Source: Trichostrongylus colubriformis
Taxonomy: Eukaryota; Nematoda; Chromadorea; Rhabditida; Trichostrongylidae
Length of the DNA: 64,000 nucleotides
Reading direction: 5' to 3'
NCBI GenBank assembly: GCA_963978905.1
Contig: OZ022259.1
Coordinates: 29,551,994 to 29,615,993, forward strand
The notes below the pieces were generated by a model. That model did no database searches. It had not been told where the DNA came from and was given only the letters and a program-made list of their open reading frames with translations. The position numbers and the translations under genes were made by a program. Positions 10,066 through 21,349 of this stretch are shown here, in pieces; within the stretch, counting starts at the first letter, position 1; each line of letters starts with the position of its first letter.

Positions 10066-10134
10066 GGGGATTGTTTAAATGCTGCTTCCATTTTTCGTAA
10101 ATGCATAATGCTCTGTTTCAAAGATTTCATGCGA

Positions 10135-10370
10135 TTTTCATTCATCAAAATCTAATCCCAAGAATGAGAAAGAAAATTGTTCAGCTTTCAAATTACGCCG
10201 TACACTAATGTTTGAGGCTTCATCAAAGAAGAAACGCATGCCTGCAATCAGGAAGTCAAAATGATTCCTGAAGTACGCGAATAGTGGTCTATGAAAGGGA
10301 GTGATCTTTCCAGTTGATTCTGTTAAAATGAGCTCAAAAAATTCCAAAAATGTCGTGGTAAGCACCTGCT
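10135..10370. repeat. Right arm of the ~235-bp inverted repeat (mate 5630-5865)
   Basis: Reverse-complement partner of the block after the LINE fragment. The minus-strand frame here (ending at 10138) and the plus-strand frame at 5600-5803 give distantly similar peptides, as expected of a DNA-level repeat. I do not regard either as a gene. Confidence 0.65.
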
Positions 10371-12229
10371 TAGAAGTGTCCTAAAAATTCAAGGTAAGAA
10401 AATTTTTGAAAAATGATGGATGTACGGAACATGAGCGCTGAAATCATTGAACATATGTATGTTGCAGCTTCTGCCTTGTGGTCGGCGATTTGGCGGTAAG
10501 GATAAGTAAGGATAGAATGAATATCGATCAGGAAAATAGGGAAACTGGGCGGACACGTAGATACGCGCGCTTCTGGACATTGGCGATAGGACGATGGAGT
10601 AAGATGCGAATCGATTAGCTGACTCCCTCCATCATCCTTCCCTATATACTCAGTTTCAGAGTACGATGCAAGTCAGTCGATCCGCAGCAGATCTTTTCGC
10701 CGAACAACTGATTCGTGGATCCTTTGAAAGCCTGATGTTCTCCCATTAAGGACAACTCCTGCATCAAGTACATTATTATCCGTTATGCTGCATTCATACT
10801 CATCGTTTCGGGTCTAGAAAACCATCAGCTCCATTCGCTCCCTTGATCGCTCAAAACTCTCAGAAGCTGTTAGATGACGTGTGATAGGAGTGATGTTACT
10901 TACGGTCAACAGCAGCTATCCCTCGACTGAGCAGAAGTGCAACTGAATAACTCCGCGAGATGAGCTGTCTTTTTATACACAGCCTTCGTCCATTTTCAGG
11001 TTGGCACACGTGGCGGTAGCTTTCCAGTAGTGAAGTAATGGGTGAGTTGCAAGTGTTTCGATTTCTAGAGGCCGGCACTGAATCGGGTCATCGCGCGCGA
11101 CGACTCTTCGCAAATTGTCCTAATGATGGCGTGTCCTTCGCCGTCTGGTCTCCCACATTTGCCTGAGCCTTTTTAGGGGAAGAGCTTTGGCAACGCGTTT
11201 TTACCTGTCCTTACCTGATTGCAGTCCGCCGCGCGCGACTGAGCGTGTCCCCCGCACAACCTGACCTGGCCTCACCAGTCGGAGCACTTGCACTCCACCC
11301 GTGAAGTAATCATTGTGAGCGATCTTATCAGGTGCTTGGTCAGGAGCTACGATTTTTTGATGACACACTATTAATCTCGCTCTGTGGTGTGAGAGTTGCG
11401 GGAAGTAAGGCAGTTGTTAAATGCGTAGCAAAATGCCTCTACAAGCTCACGGTTGTCCAAGTTAGTACTTCACTTCACCATTCAGCACAGCCAACACGAC
11501 CTTCCCTCTCCCCCACTTCATGCCCGTGAAAAGTGTGTGTACACATTGATGCGAGAGGCTACTTCGCACCCAGGGTGTAATAACTTCGCACCTCAAGTGC
11601 GAAGAGTAATTAACTAAGTGCGAGACTCAGAGGTCGGCTGAATGCCGCATAACTCCAAAGCTATTACATATATGAAGGCGACGTCATCATACCGTCTTCT
11701 GCCACATACACCAATGAGGCCAGCATTCGTCTACGAGGTGACCCAATCCGAGCGTAATGACGTACACCGGAAAAGGGGTTCCAGGGCTGGTGAAATATTT
11801 TTCTTTCATGAAGATTGATTTTGCCCAAGTTCCACATCACTTTAAGAGTGTTTGGCTTATAGCACTCGTATCTAGTCCCTTTTGCGCTTCGAACCGCTCA
11901 GACCTTGGGTGGCGTGCAAGTGTTCCGACCAGTGGTTTCAGGAGGTCAGGTCACCAGTGTTGTGTGGGGAGTACATAATTCACCATAGAAATGAAGAATT
12001 CAACATTCTTGTCAGAGTAAAACATTGTATTATGGACTGTTACGGTAACTAGCTTGCACCCTCATCATAGATCGTATCTACTCTCAGATGGAAAGTGTAT
12101 TTGATGGAAGATGTCCTAAGTTGATCATTTGAGTAACAAATATCCAACATCACTAGGTATTCAACTTCACAAATATCTGCATCTATTCTTCGGCATTTAT
12201 CTCTGACATAAGTAGTCCTTAGTCAGTAT
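10371..12229. other. Intergenic, no gene recognised
   Basis: About 1.85 kb without recognisable genes. It includes a GC-richer patch at about 11080-11300, and a short sequence with repeated TTCGCAC/GTGCGAA motifs near 11560-11625. Splice-like sites occur but no conserved exon was recognised. Confidence 0.45.
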
Positions 12230-14465
12230 GCTGTATCTCCTGAAGAAATACATGGAGTATTAAAATCCTTCAAGTGCTCCACTTCTACCGTTTGATGGCA
12301 TTCCTCAAATTGTCTACAAAAACTGTGCCTCCTTCCCATCTGTATGATACTAAATGCTTCTATTATGTTCAGTGAAGTTCCTTCCAGTTGGAGAGTATCT
12401 GTTATTACCGCTATCCCTAAGATACCAGAGCCAAAGTTGGTGTCTTCGTTTCGCCCCATTAGTATCACTGCACCACCGGCTAAGGCTCTCGAGAAACTGA
12501 TGCGTTATAGAATCCTGCTTCTTTTATCACGAATCAACTTGATCCCCACTGAGCAGCACGGGTTTATTACCGGAGCTTCCACAAGTACACTTATGGCTGA
12601 CTGTATATTTGATTGGACTCTTCTTGTCAATGAGGGAAATGGTGTTGACATTATCTATTTTTACCTGTCTAAAGCTTTTGATAAAGTCTCTCACAAGAAA
12701 CTACTTTTCAAGTTGCAGCAGCTGGGAATTGAAAATTCTGTGCTTAGCTGGATTCGATCCTGCTTAAATGACAGACACATGTACTGAATGTGTATAAGGC
12801 AATGTGAGACTTCCAAAATTTATTCCAAAAGACTCAAAACAGCTTTTACAAAACCGATTGCAAAAATTGGTTGCAAAAGATATTTTAACCTTATAGGCAA
12901 GCTTTCGGCGCCTAGCGCCTTTATCAAGCCTGAAAATGTACAAATTAGATTTTATTTATAGACTCTGTTAGAGAGTCTACAGTCGTATTTGTACTTAATC
13001 TGTACTTACAGCAGTAAGTTGATTCAGATTCAGAGCAGTAAGTCAGATTAAGTACAAATACGACTGTAGACTCTCTAACAGAGTCTATAAATAAAATCTA
13101 ATTTGTACATTTTCAGGCTTGATAAAGGCGCTCGGCGCCGAAAGCTTGCCTATAAGGCTAAAATATCTTTTGCAACCAATTTTTGCAATCGGTTTTGTAA
13201 AAGCTGTTTTGAGTCTTTTGGAATAAATTTTGGAAGTCTCACATTACCTTATACACATTCAGATCAACATGAGGCTTCGGGACAAGACAATGCTTTAGAC
13301 ACATGTACGTTAAAGTTGGGACCTACTTTTCGCATAAATTCGCGTGTCCTAGTGGTGTACCACAGGGAGGTGTACTATCGCCTTTGCTACTCCTAGCCTA
13401 TACATATGAGTTGCCCTCTTATCTGTATACCCATCCATCTATAAAAATCAAGATGTATGCCGATGATATTAAAATTTATGGAGCTTATAACGATGATAGT
13501 CATGGCAGTATTCACCAAGCCCTAACGCAGTCTATCTGCAACATGATGAAATGGACCACGATTTGGGGAATACCGGTTAACTTCGACAAAACATCGGTAC
13601 TCTATCTTGAGAAAGCTAAAGCGGTACCATACACCCTTCAAAATATACAATAGGTACCTCTCATGAGGTGCGTGATTTGGGGTTTCCTATTAATCGTGAT
13701 CTTGACTTTACGTGCCATATCGACGTTATTGTTCGAAAAGCGTTAACCACTCTTTTTATGATAACTAGGAACATTCATCACAATGACGTCTATTTCGTTA
13801 AAACTCTATAAAGCATATGTTGTTCCTATACTTGAATATGGTTCGCAGATATGGAGCCCTCACACCAGGAAACTACAGGCAAAAATTGAAAAAGTCCAGC
13901 AAACCTTCACTAGAATCTTGTTACATCGATGAGAATCCCAAGCCACATCGCGCTATCTATCTGATTAAAAGGAGCGATTACATCGCTTCAAACTCAAGTC
14001 ATTACTGTATAGGAGGGTATTTAATGATATTGTGTTCTGCTTCAAGATACTGAAAGGTGAACTCAAACTAAAGCCGAGCAAATTGTGGGTATTTAGGCCT
14101 AACAGGTCGCACCACTTCTATATCTTTACAGTGTCCTAAACTAAACAAAAATCATCGACTGAAGGCTCTCCATTCGCTATTCTTTCGAGGAGCCAGATGG
14201 CTTCAACTGTTACCAACCGATATGCAAGTGGCGTCAAGTACCCATTCTTTCAAAAGCAAATTAAGGAATGTCGATCTACTTGCCTTACTAGGCATCGAAG
14301 ATTTTTAGTGATTTCAAGCTCAAGAGAGATTTCCACTTGTGTGTATTATACTGCTTAAATGTGTTTTGCGTTTTGCTCCTTAATTTTCTGATTATACTGC
14401 TGTTGCTGGATGTTAAGCGCACTATACTTGCACAATAAGTAAATAAATAAATAAATAAATAAGTA
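12230..14465 (+). pseudogene. LINE (CR1/Jockey-like) reverse-transcriptase relic with (TAAA)n tail
   Basis: In order: DGIPQIVYKNC (about 12260), SSWRVSVITAIPKIPEP with FRPISI (12380-12465), IPTEQHGFITGAST (12540-12590), YLSKAFDKVSHKKLLFKL (12660-12720), and WIRSCLNDRHMY (12750-12783). After an insertion come VKVGTYFSHKFACPSGVPQGG (13305-13370) and the catalytic YADDIKIY box (13455-13480). Past a frameshift, a C-terminal PILEYGSQIW block appears near 13830. A (TAAA)n tract at about 14430-14462 ends it. Catalytic motifs are intact but frameshifts, stops and the 512-bp insertion make it defective. Confidence 0.85.
12785..13296. mobile_element. Palindromic element inserted in the LINE, 12-bp target duplication
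   Basis: Left arm about 12785-13010 (TGAATGTGTATAAGGCAATG inwards) and right arm about 13035-13263 are nearly perfect reverse complements of about 230 bp. The centre lies near 13018-13030. Both sides carry AGACACATGTAC (12773-12784 and 13297-13308). Counting one copy, the RT frame reads through from RHMY into VKVG. About 33 bp between the right arm and the right duplication are not matched on the left, so one end is asymmetric. A 9-12-bp duplication with long TIRs resembles MULE-type non-autonomous elements. Confidence 0.85.
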
Positions 14466-14469
14466 CACC

Positions 14470-15925
14470 ACCTATGTAGCCAAGATTTCGAAATTGGTAG
14501 TAAATCATTCGTCTGGTGAAGTAAACCCACTAGTGACCTGACTCCACACTATCGCCGGAACACTTGCAGCACACCCCCAGGCCGCTGATAATATCCAAAC
14601 AATTTCACCGATTTTCATGACCGATTGCGTCCATGCCAACGGGAATGTATTAATTTTGAATAACTCAATAACTATTGAGATAAAATGAAAGTCATTTCTA
14701 TTTATCTCTATTCACCATTACGCAAACGTCCAAAGAAGAGAGCGATTGGATCTGATCGAACCGAGGGACGCTTGATTCTATCGCCACCCGGCAGCCCAGC
14801 GTCGCGCACGCCGCTCGCGGCGCACTGCGCGGCAGGTGACGCGTCGAGTCAGGCACGCCGTCACAGTAGAACGTCGGTAACAAGTGAGTGAGTGTCGCGC
14901 ACTTGAAATGATACGCCTTCTGTCTGGATTAATTTTGGTCGAATTGATAACTTCAGCGCTGATCAACTCCGTCACAATCATAATTCGCATCCGAACAACT
15001 GTATTTTGCACTGAAATGACGCCACTGAAATGCAGTAAATAAATCCTTTTCACTCTGAAACTATTGCGATGAAATTATAGAATGGACCAAAATGAAGTTG
15101 CTAAAAGTTTTATAGGATGCGGAAAGAGCTCACAGAAAACTTCTATGAAAAAAGCTCCATAATGAGAAGTAGCTATTTATTCCTAGAAATCCACTATCGC
15201 AAAAGAAAACACAGAACTTGAATTCATAGATCTCCCTCCTCTCTGTAAGTGAAGCAAAAAATTCTCTTAAACCTTTAGCATGCCATTAACATCCAAAATC
15301 TGCAACCATAAATGATGGCCAGATGCTATTGACTCGAGTCCATTTAAGATTCAAATCTATTTTCTGCCAATTCGGCCGTGACGGGCGCGACGGCGCACGC
15401 CCCGCCCGCCGGCGCGGCATCCCGGCCTGGATCACAATAGAATCGACATACACCCGCCGTCTCTTGCAAGCACTTTTTCTTCATTTATTTGGTGACATTA
15501 CATTAAGGATTCACAAGTTTTAGCAACCTCTTTATTCGCAAAAATTTTTCTTATTACTAAATGTTCAAAACGGCAACCAGTTATGGACGTTCAACGGCAG
15601 TATAAAGGCATCTTTATGAGAGTACTCATTTGCAAGGTCGATTGCACAATTGTTTGATACAACGGAGTATAGACGTGCTATAGCTGCTGCTTCTTCTTCT
15701 TGGAGTAGTGAACCTCTGACTGTTCCCGAATCGTTGCAGCAGCCTCAAAGCAGAAAACAAGGTGAGCTGTTAGATAAGTTAGCAGCCGCGTAGTACCCTT
15801 TAGAACTGTTGATACACTAGTGGAAGAAATGTTCACGGCTAAGGCTTAAGGAGGGGTGTACAATGTGGACCTAACGACGATTTCTCACGTTTTTAAGACG
15901 GATAATCATGTGCTATGACCAACTA
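14470..15925. other. Intergenic, no gene recognised; two GC-rich islands
   Basis: Two GC-rich patches (about 14740-14880 and 15370-15450) share an inverted CTTGATTCTAT.../ATAGAATCGA block followed by CG-rich sequence, so they are probably arms of a degraded repeat. No coding similarity was recognised. Confidence 0.45.
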
Positions 15926-17487
15926 CAGTGCTCTGCATAATTATACAGTCACTTAAACGTCCAAAAACTCTGTTTGCAGAGTGATTTTAAAAAAGTCTCC
16001 AAGTAAAAGATGTAGCCAATGTGGACGCGCATTCGCGCATCAACATCAAATTGTAGTTGGAAAAAACAGCAAGATTTCCTCTTTATTTGTTTTGAGAATG
16101 TCGCTTTTCCTACTCTGCAAAATTATACAGCCACTTGAGATTTTCTCGTCGCTTTTGACCTCCAATTGCTGAAGCCGTATTGTTGCTGTAGGCTCACCAT
16201 TTTCAGGTGATGACAAGAAGAAAACTGCTATCTGACTTGAAGAAAGATTAATTTACCTCGAAATAAGGCCTGCAGACGTCCAAATGTCAGATTGCGCGAA
16301 AATGGAGACGGCTTCGAGCGCTCCTCGATAATTTCAACTAGGATTCTGCTCGGTATGAAATCAGAAGGAGTACTGAAGGTCCTGCTACGCCTTTAGATAG
16401 AGGCGGGCGCAGTATTTCTAAATATGAGTCAAGTTTTCCTAGGTCATGCTCGGGGAAAGTCTTCGCTGGAGCTTAAGGTGTGAACAAAGGCTGTTTATAG
16501 GAATATGAAGAAGTGCAAATCCATTTCTAGGCAAGAAATGAGGAGGGCACTGTTCAGAGCCCCAGAATATCGTGAAAGCAGGGTCGGTCTCGCCAAGAGA
16601 TGGATGAGAGCAGATCAAATTTAGGTGCTCGATGGTTCAAATGTTTTTACACATTCCCTTTATTGTTTTTCTCCATGCTGTCCTTTTTTATGGGAAGAAA
16701 CTCGGATTTAACTGCCCGGGCGACTACCGGCACCATAGCATGAGGGACAGACTTCGGTTTTCAAGAAGTTCTCTAATGGAGGAAGTGTCATGGCGTGGGA
16801 CCCAGTGATCCTTGAACTTTTTTTCGTTCTCGGAAGGATGTGCCATCCAATTTATGGATCTTAATGCTTCGAACCCTCCTCTCGTCGTGCGTGTTGAAAT
16901 CTACACCAAAACCTTGTTTTTGTGCGAGTTAATGGGCCTTTCCTGTCAACTGGAGCACTCCATCATCGTGAACCGTCGCCGAATGGACCTTCTGGCCTGG
17001 ACGACGAACGGACCTGACCATTACCAGATGGAGAATTCGCTGGAGTTTTATGCTGAAAGGGAGTTACGTGGAGAGAAGCCATCTCAAAGGGGTTGGGGAG
17101 TTTAAACAGGCCCTTATCGAAGCATGGCACCAAGTGAACTAAAAAATTCTGGAAAAAAATTCATATGGGTCTGGATAGTCAAAATTTTTAGATATTCAAA
17201 ATAAAGGAGGTTCAGCTGCTCGTGATATTAGCATTTTCTCCTTTCCGTTGTTTCCTCGTTGTCCGATACCTCAATCTGTTCAGTGGCTGTATAATTTTGC
17301 AGAATAGGAAAAGCGACATTTTCAAAACAAATGAAAACAGTTCTCTGTGTTTTCCAACTACAATTCGATGTTGATGCGGGAATGCGCGTCCATACTGGCT
17401 ACATCCTTTACTCAGAGACTTTTTTGAATCACTCTGCAAACAGAGTTTTTGGACAATTAGGTAGCTGTATAATTAAGCAGAGCACTG
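15926..17487 (+). mobile_element. Tc1-like DNA transposon, ~215-bp TIRs, TA target
   Basis: Both ends start CAGTGCTCTGC after a TA (15924-15925 and 17488-17489). The TIRs run about 215 bp (15926-16140 and 17275-17487) and include ATTATACAG twice. Between them is a degraded transposase on the plus strand. The 1.56-kb size is normal for the Tc1 family. The same TIR family forms the inverted dimer at 27700-30191. Confidence 0.85.
16210..17110 (+). pseudogene. Degenerate Tc1-family transposase
   Basis: The start MTRRKLLSDLKK parallels MGKGKPLSDFEK of the Tc3-like copy at 46833, but stops follow at once. Towards the 3' end, about 16980-17040 encodes RRMDLLAWTTNGPDHYQMEN, a decayed WPA.SPDLNPMEN box (second catalytic Asp region). 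Frameshifts are scattered throughout. Not functional. Confidence 0.7.
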
Positions 17488-17535
17488 TAGGTCATGATCA
17501 CGATGTCATCCATACTTCCATTCCGAACAGTAGAG

Positions 17536-17603
17536 CACAAAAGAACACCACGTAAAGAAGATAGGTACACACAAAAGAACACCACGTAAAGAAGATAGGT
17601 ACA
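17536..17603. repeat. 34-bp tandem duplication
   Basis: Two exact consecutive copies of a unit beginning CACAAAAGAACACCACGTAA (34 bp each; 17536-17569 and 17570-17603), just outside the Tc1-like element. Confidence 0.9.
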
Positions 17604-18059
17604 ACAACTTGTTCCATGGGGATTTAGTGGTTAAACAAATTCCTTTTTTCACTCATACATTGGAAGCTAATTAAGCCATCAAATTCGAACAAAAATTAAC
17701 TTTTCAGGAAAAAAGGAAAGAAAAATGTGTCTGGAAATCCCATATTAACAAACTTTTGACACCATCTATCGAACTCAGCTCACGATAAACCGAGTCAAAC
17801 GAAACAGTTTATGAGACAGTAAATGGGCTGTGGCTCAAATTTGAAGAGTGGGTTGCTCATCTGCTAGTCAAGAGTCCTAGAGCTATTTCTATCGCTAATC
17901 ATTGGACTGGTCCCTCATCGTTTCAGCCTTAGTCTTTTGCCTTCTGTCTTTTCGTTTCAAATACATGCGGGGTGCGGCGAAATTACTTAACTAGATCGCT
18001 TAACAAAGTTTTGCCATTTCATTTTGAAAGAGAGTATCAACGTAAATTTCGCTCGATGC

Positions 18060-18640
18060 ATCGATGATCAACCGGCATTTCATAATATGTCCCTGGATCA
18101 GACCGAATTTGGCCCGTACACAGTGTTGAAGATAATGGCGGAGAGAGCAAGGTTCGGAATCAGGAGACTATCGGAACTCGTCCCAAACTTCCACTAATAT
18201 AGACTTCAGAGAGTTAAATAAGATGCGAGAAGTAGTGCAGGCTATACCGTCCACGACCCTCCAAAAATCATGTCGAGCGGATTGAGATTCACGCTAATGG
18301 GTCATCACTGCTGCGAAGCAGTGCATAAAGACTGTTCTGAGCCTACAGTTGCGCCCAGTGAACCGGGGCTGCATCCTGCTGGAAACTATTCGAATTGGAT
18401 CTGAGGTGAGGTATCATCAAGGCTCGCACGCTGGTTCTTGGTGGCATCATTGAGTCAGTTTTGCCCAGTCTTTGGCTCGAGTATCGTCGAATTTCTGGAA
18501 TGCTGGTGTTCTTCGCGACAGTACCTCTTCCAGGCTGCTCGAATGCTAAACCGCTCCACTATTCTATTTCGAACGCGAAGGCCTACGCTGTTCCTCACAA
18601 TAGTTGCAGCTTTTGGCACTACTCCTACAAAGACATGACA
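18060..18640 (-). pseudogene. Degenerate Tc/mariner-superfamily transposase fragment
   Basis: Minus-strand translation near 18245-18290 gives SVNLNPLDMIFGGSW, resembling the SPDLNPLDY.IWG..E box of Tc/mariner transposases. Upstream (about 18300-18640) is a broken reading frame in compatible order. No TIRs were found. The rest of the frame shows no certain motif, so this is a weak call. Confidence 0.4.
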
Positions 18641-18755
18641 GGGTTTGTGCGTCAATCACACGCGACCCACGGAAATTGCTTTTCCTCGCTCTGTTCTTCA
18701 TGTGTCCCAGTCAAAGGAGATCGTATCAGATCCTTGGGATATACATATTATGATA

Positions 18756-20002
18756 TCAGGTTGAGCAGAAAGTCTTGACCGGTATCTCACTTTAACTTCA
18801 AAATGTCATACTTCCACAACAATACAAGCTCAATCAATTACATAGTCTCCGTCATTATCTAGAACATATGTCTAGCGATCGGGCAGCTTTTCGATCCCCT
18901 TGGCCCACAACTGCGACGACTGCGACTCGAAAAAGTGGACGACTTCAGTTTCGAGATCCGACCGCTCATTGAATTGCCTGTCGCGAAGATGAATCTTCAA
19001 GGCGCGAAACAGGTGGTAGTCCGATGGAGTCAAGTCCGGAGAATAATGGGGGTGCGGTAAGACCTCGGCAGGTTCGGCAATTTTCTGGCGGCACTGTTTC
19101 GCGATGTGGGGTCGGGCGTTGTCGTGGAGTAGGCAGACTTTGTGACATTTGGGGCGTTTCAGGCGAATGGAATCGGCCAACTTCTGAAGGTGAGCAGCGT
19201 ACATCTCAACCGTTACTGTGGTGCCATAACGAAGAATCTCGTAGTAAAGCATTCCCATAAAATTCCACCAGCAACAGAGTGAGACCTTCTTTCCGCTTGG
19301 GCACCTTTACGCTTTGCTGTAGGTGGTACCCCGTGAAGCAGCCACTGACGTTGTCGCGTATCGTTGATATAAAGAACCCAGCTCTCGTCCCCAGTGACAA
19401 TGTCCTTCGGCAAGTCGCTTCTGTGTGGACGGAGAAGCAAAGACTCGCATACGCTGATTCTCGACGCTCTGTCCGATTGTCGCAGATCGTGAGGGGTCCA
19501 TCTCAAACACATTGCGATAACCGAAGCCGTGAAGGCGGTCCACTACGGTCCTTTGGCGGCATCCGAGTGTCGTTGATAATTTGCGAGTGGTAGCATACGG
19601 CTCCTCTCCGAAGGCACTGCGTAGGGTTTCGTCATCCACGACAGTAGGGCGTCCGGAACGAGGTTGGCCTTCGAATGAGATATCTCCTCTTCGGAAGCGC
19701 TGGTACAAACGGCGAACCGTTGATTCGGAGATGACGTTACTCTTGAATGCAGCGGAGATATTGGCAGTAGCAGTCGTCGATCCGTGGTCTTGCAGGAACT
19801 CGTAGTAGACAATGGCCCGCAGATGGCTTTGATCGATTGAGATCATGATAACTTCATAACAGTACGCATGCGTTTATATAGGTCTCCAGGTGAAGCTCCG
19901 AGAACCTTCTATCGAACCTTGGTGCTGCCGCATCACCACATCGCTTCTAAGAATTTAGAGAGAATATAGAAAAAACCGGTCAGGACTTTCTGTTCAACCC
20001 AA
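18756..20002 (-). mobile_element. mariner transposon, 1247 bp, TIRs and TA duplication intact
   Basis: The left TIR TCAGGTTGAGCAGAAAGTCT (18756-18783) and the reverse complement of the right TIR, TTGGGTTGAACAGAAAGTCC (ending 20002), agree over about 28 bp with five mismatches. TA dinucleotides flank both (18754-18755, 20003-20004). Length is typical of mariner (about 1.3 kb). It encodes a frameshifted transposase on the minus strand. Confidence 0.93.
18872..19846 (-). pseudogene. mariner transposase, two frameshifts
   Basis: It reads minus from ATG 19846. The N-terminal HTH part (AIVYYEFLQDHGSTTATANI, STVRRLYQRFRRGD, GRPTVVDDETLR) continues to about 19430. The first catalytic box VTGDESWVLY, with RQWLLHGVPP, lies in another frame (about 19370-19400). 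From about 19258 the first frame returns with VCLLHDNARPHIAKQ and HYSPDLTPSDYHLFRALK, giving the D,D34D mariner signature, then WAKGIEKLPDR. Two single-base-type shifts (near 19430 and 19262) break an otherwise full-length protein of about 325 residues, so the copy is young but dead. Confidence 0.92.
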
Positions 20003-20068
20003 TATATTGGTCAGAACGATTTGCTAATCACATATACCGGTGAAACTCATGCTGATACTTTTCTACTC

Positions 20069-20497
20069 AAAGGAATCGTCCACGGAAAATGAGTTTTTGT
20101 GTTACCCATGTATTTATGTTGTATTTGCCTAATGTTGGCCTCATGCAAAATTTCACGCGAAAAAATGTGAATCTGACTGAGATACAGCACCACAAAGTGC
20201 GGTCCCAGTGGGCGGGGTCTCCGTGTAAAAGCCTCGTACCGCATCCGCCGTGGTCGGAGACGCATTGTAGGAACAGAAGGTTACGTAAACAGTCTTACTT
20301 TCCGTTCCCAATGGCGGCGGAAGACTGGACGAGGCTTTTACACGGAGGCCCCGCCCACTGGGACCACACTTTGTGGTGCTGTATCTCAGCCAGATTCACA
20401 TTTTTTCGCGTGAAATTTTGCATGAGGCCAACGTTAGGCAAATACAACATAAACATATGGGTAACACAAAAACTCATTTTCCGTGGACGATTCCTTT
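20069..20497. mobile_element. Palindromic MITE, family A copy 1
   Basis: 429 bp with near-perfect arms of about 185 bp, from AAAGGAATCGTCCACGGAAA on the left to its complement at 20497. The centre is near 20283. Family hallmarks are TTACCCATRTATTTATGTTGTATTTGCCTAA, TTCACGCGAAAAAA and GGGCGGGGCC. Other copies lie at 24433-24861 and 49340-49672. No coding. Confidence 0.9.
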
Positions 20498-20632
20498 AAT
20501 TTACTGAGGCTTTTCAAGCCATCAGTACTTTTGCCTCCATAATCTTCCTGCATACAAGAGGAGTTTCCGAGTAAAAATATTCTGAACATTTTGTAGAGCA
20601 GCACGACATGTTCACTGACGGATGATCATGCT

Positions 20633-20830
20633 GTGAGTTCATAGAGGCTCAAAAGTCTCGAAAGTTTTTTTGGAATAGTTTTGCGTATTTGATTGTTTAT
20701 CACCTTCTTCAGGCCCTGCCAGATACGTATTTTGGCAGGGCCTGAAGGAGGTGTTAAGAAAACCGAAATATCGCAAAAATACTCCAAAAAACTTTCGAGG
20801 CTTTTAAGGGGTCTTTTGAGTTTTTTCAAT
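20633..20830. repeat. Imperfect palindrome ~200 bp
   Basis: TGAGTTCATAGAGGCTCAAA at the left pairs loosely with TTTTAAGGGGTCTTTTGAG at the right. The core CAGGCCCTGCCA (about 20712-20723) / TGGCAGGGCCTG (20733-20744) is perfect, around ATACGTATT. A small foldback element 3' of GALT. Confidence 0.75.
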
Positions 20831-21349
20831 AAGTATTTTGGAGTCTCAATTGTTGTTGAACAAATTTGAGAATCTTCATCATTTTTGACTTATTTTGTTA
20901 TAGTTCACTTTTTGCTATTTCCAGACAACAAGTAAAGATGCCATAGAAGTGAAGTGGGAGCATATCATAAGAAGTCTCACAGCTAAAGATAAGCACTGAG
21001 GCGGGATCTCTTGTAGATCAACCTGATGAAGGAAAAAGAGGTTTCTCACCCTTAAAAGGTTAACGTAAAAATGGGCCCATTAGTGGTCTAGCCATTGTGA
21101 TAGCACCCAAGTAAATATTACTAAAGCTATGAAAATAACGATCTCACTTCTCTCATTTAACGATATACCTGATTAATGAGGAAGCGTGGTTTTCGCACCC
21201 ATTACCCTTGCTTCGTAGCCAGGTGCGAAAGAGAATAGTTGTACCACTTTGCACCCACCCGCTTAGAGCATTTAGCGCCTCGGAGTGTCGGTGTAGCGAC
21301 AACAGGCTTTTCATTATTGTCTACACTCCCGCGCCAACTTCAGCAAGAA
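20831..21349. other. 3' flank of GALT, no feature recognised
   Basis: Contains the downstream region of the minus-strand GALT gene. No AATAAA on the minus strand could be assigned with confidence. Confidence 0.4.
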
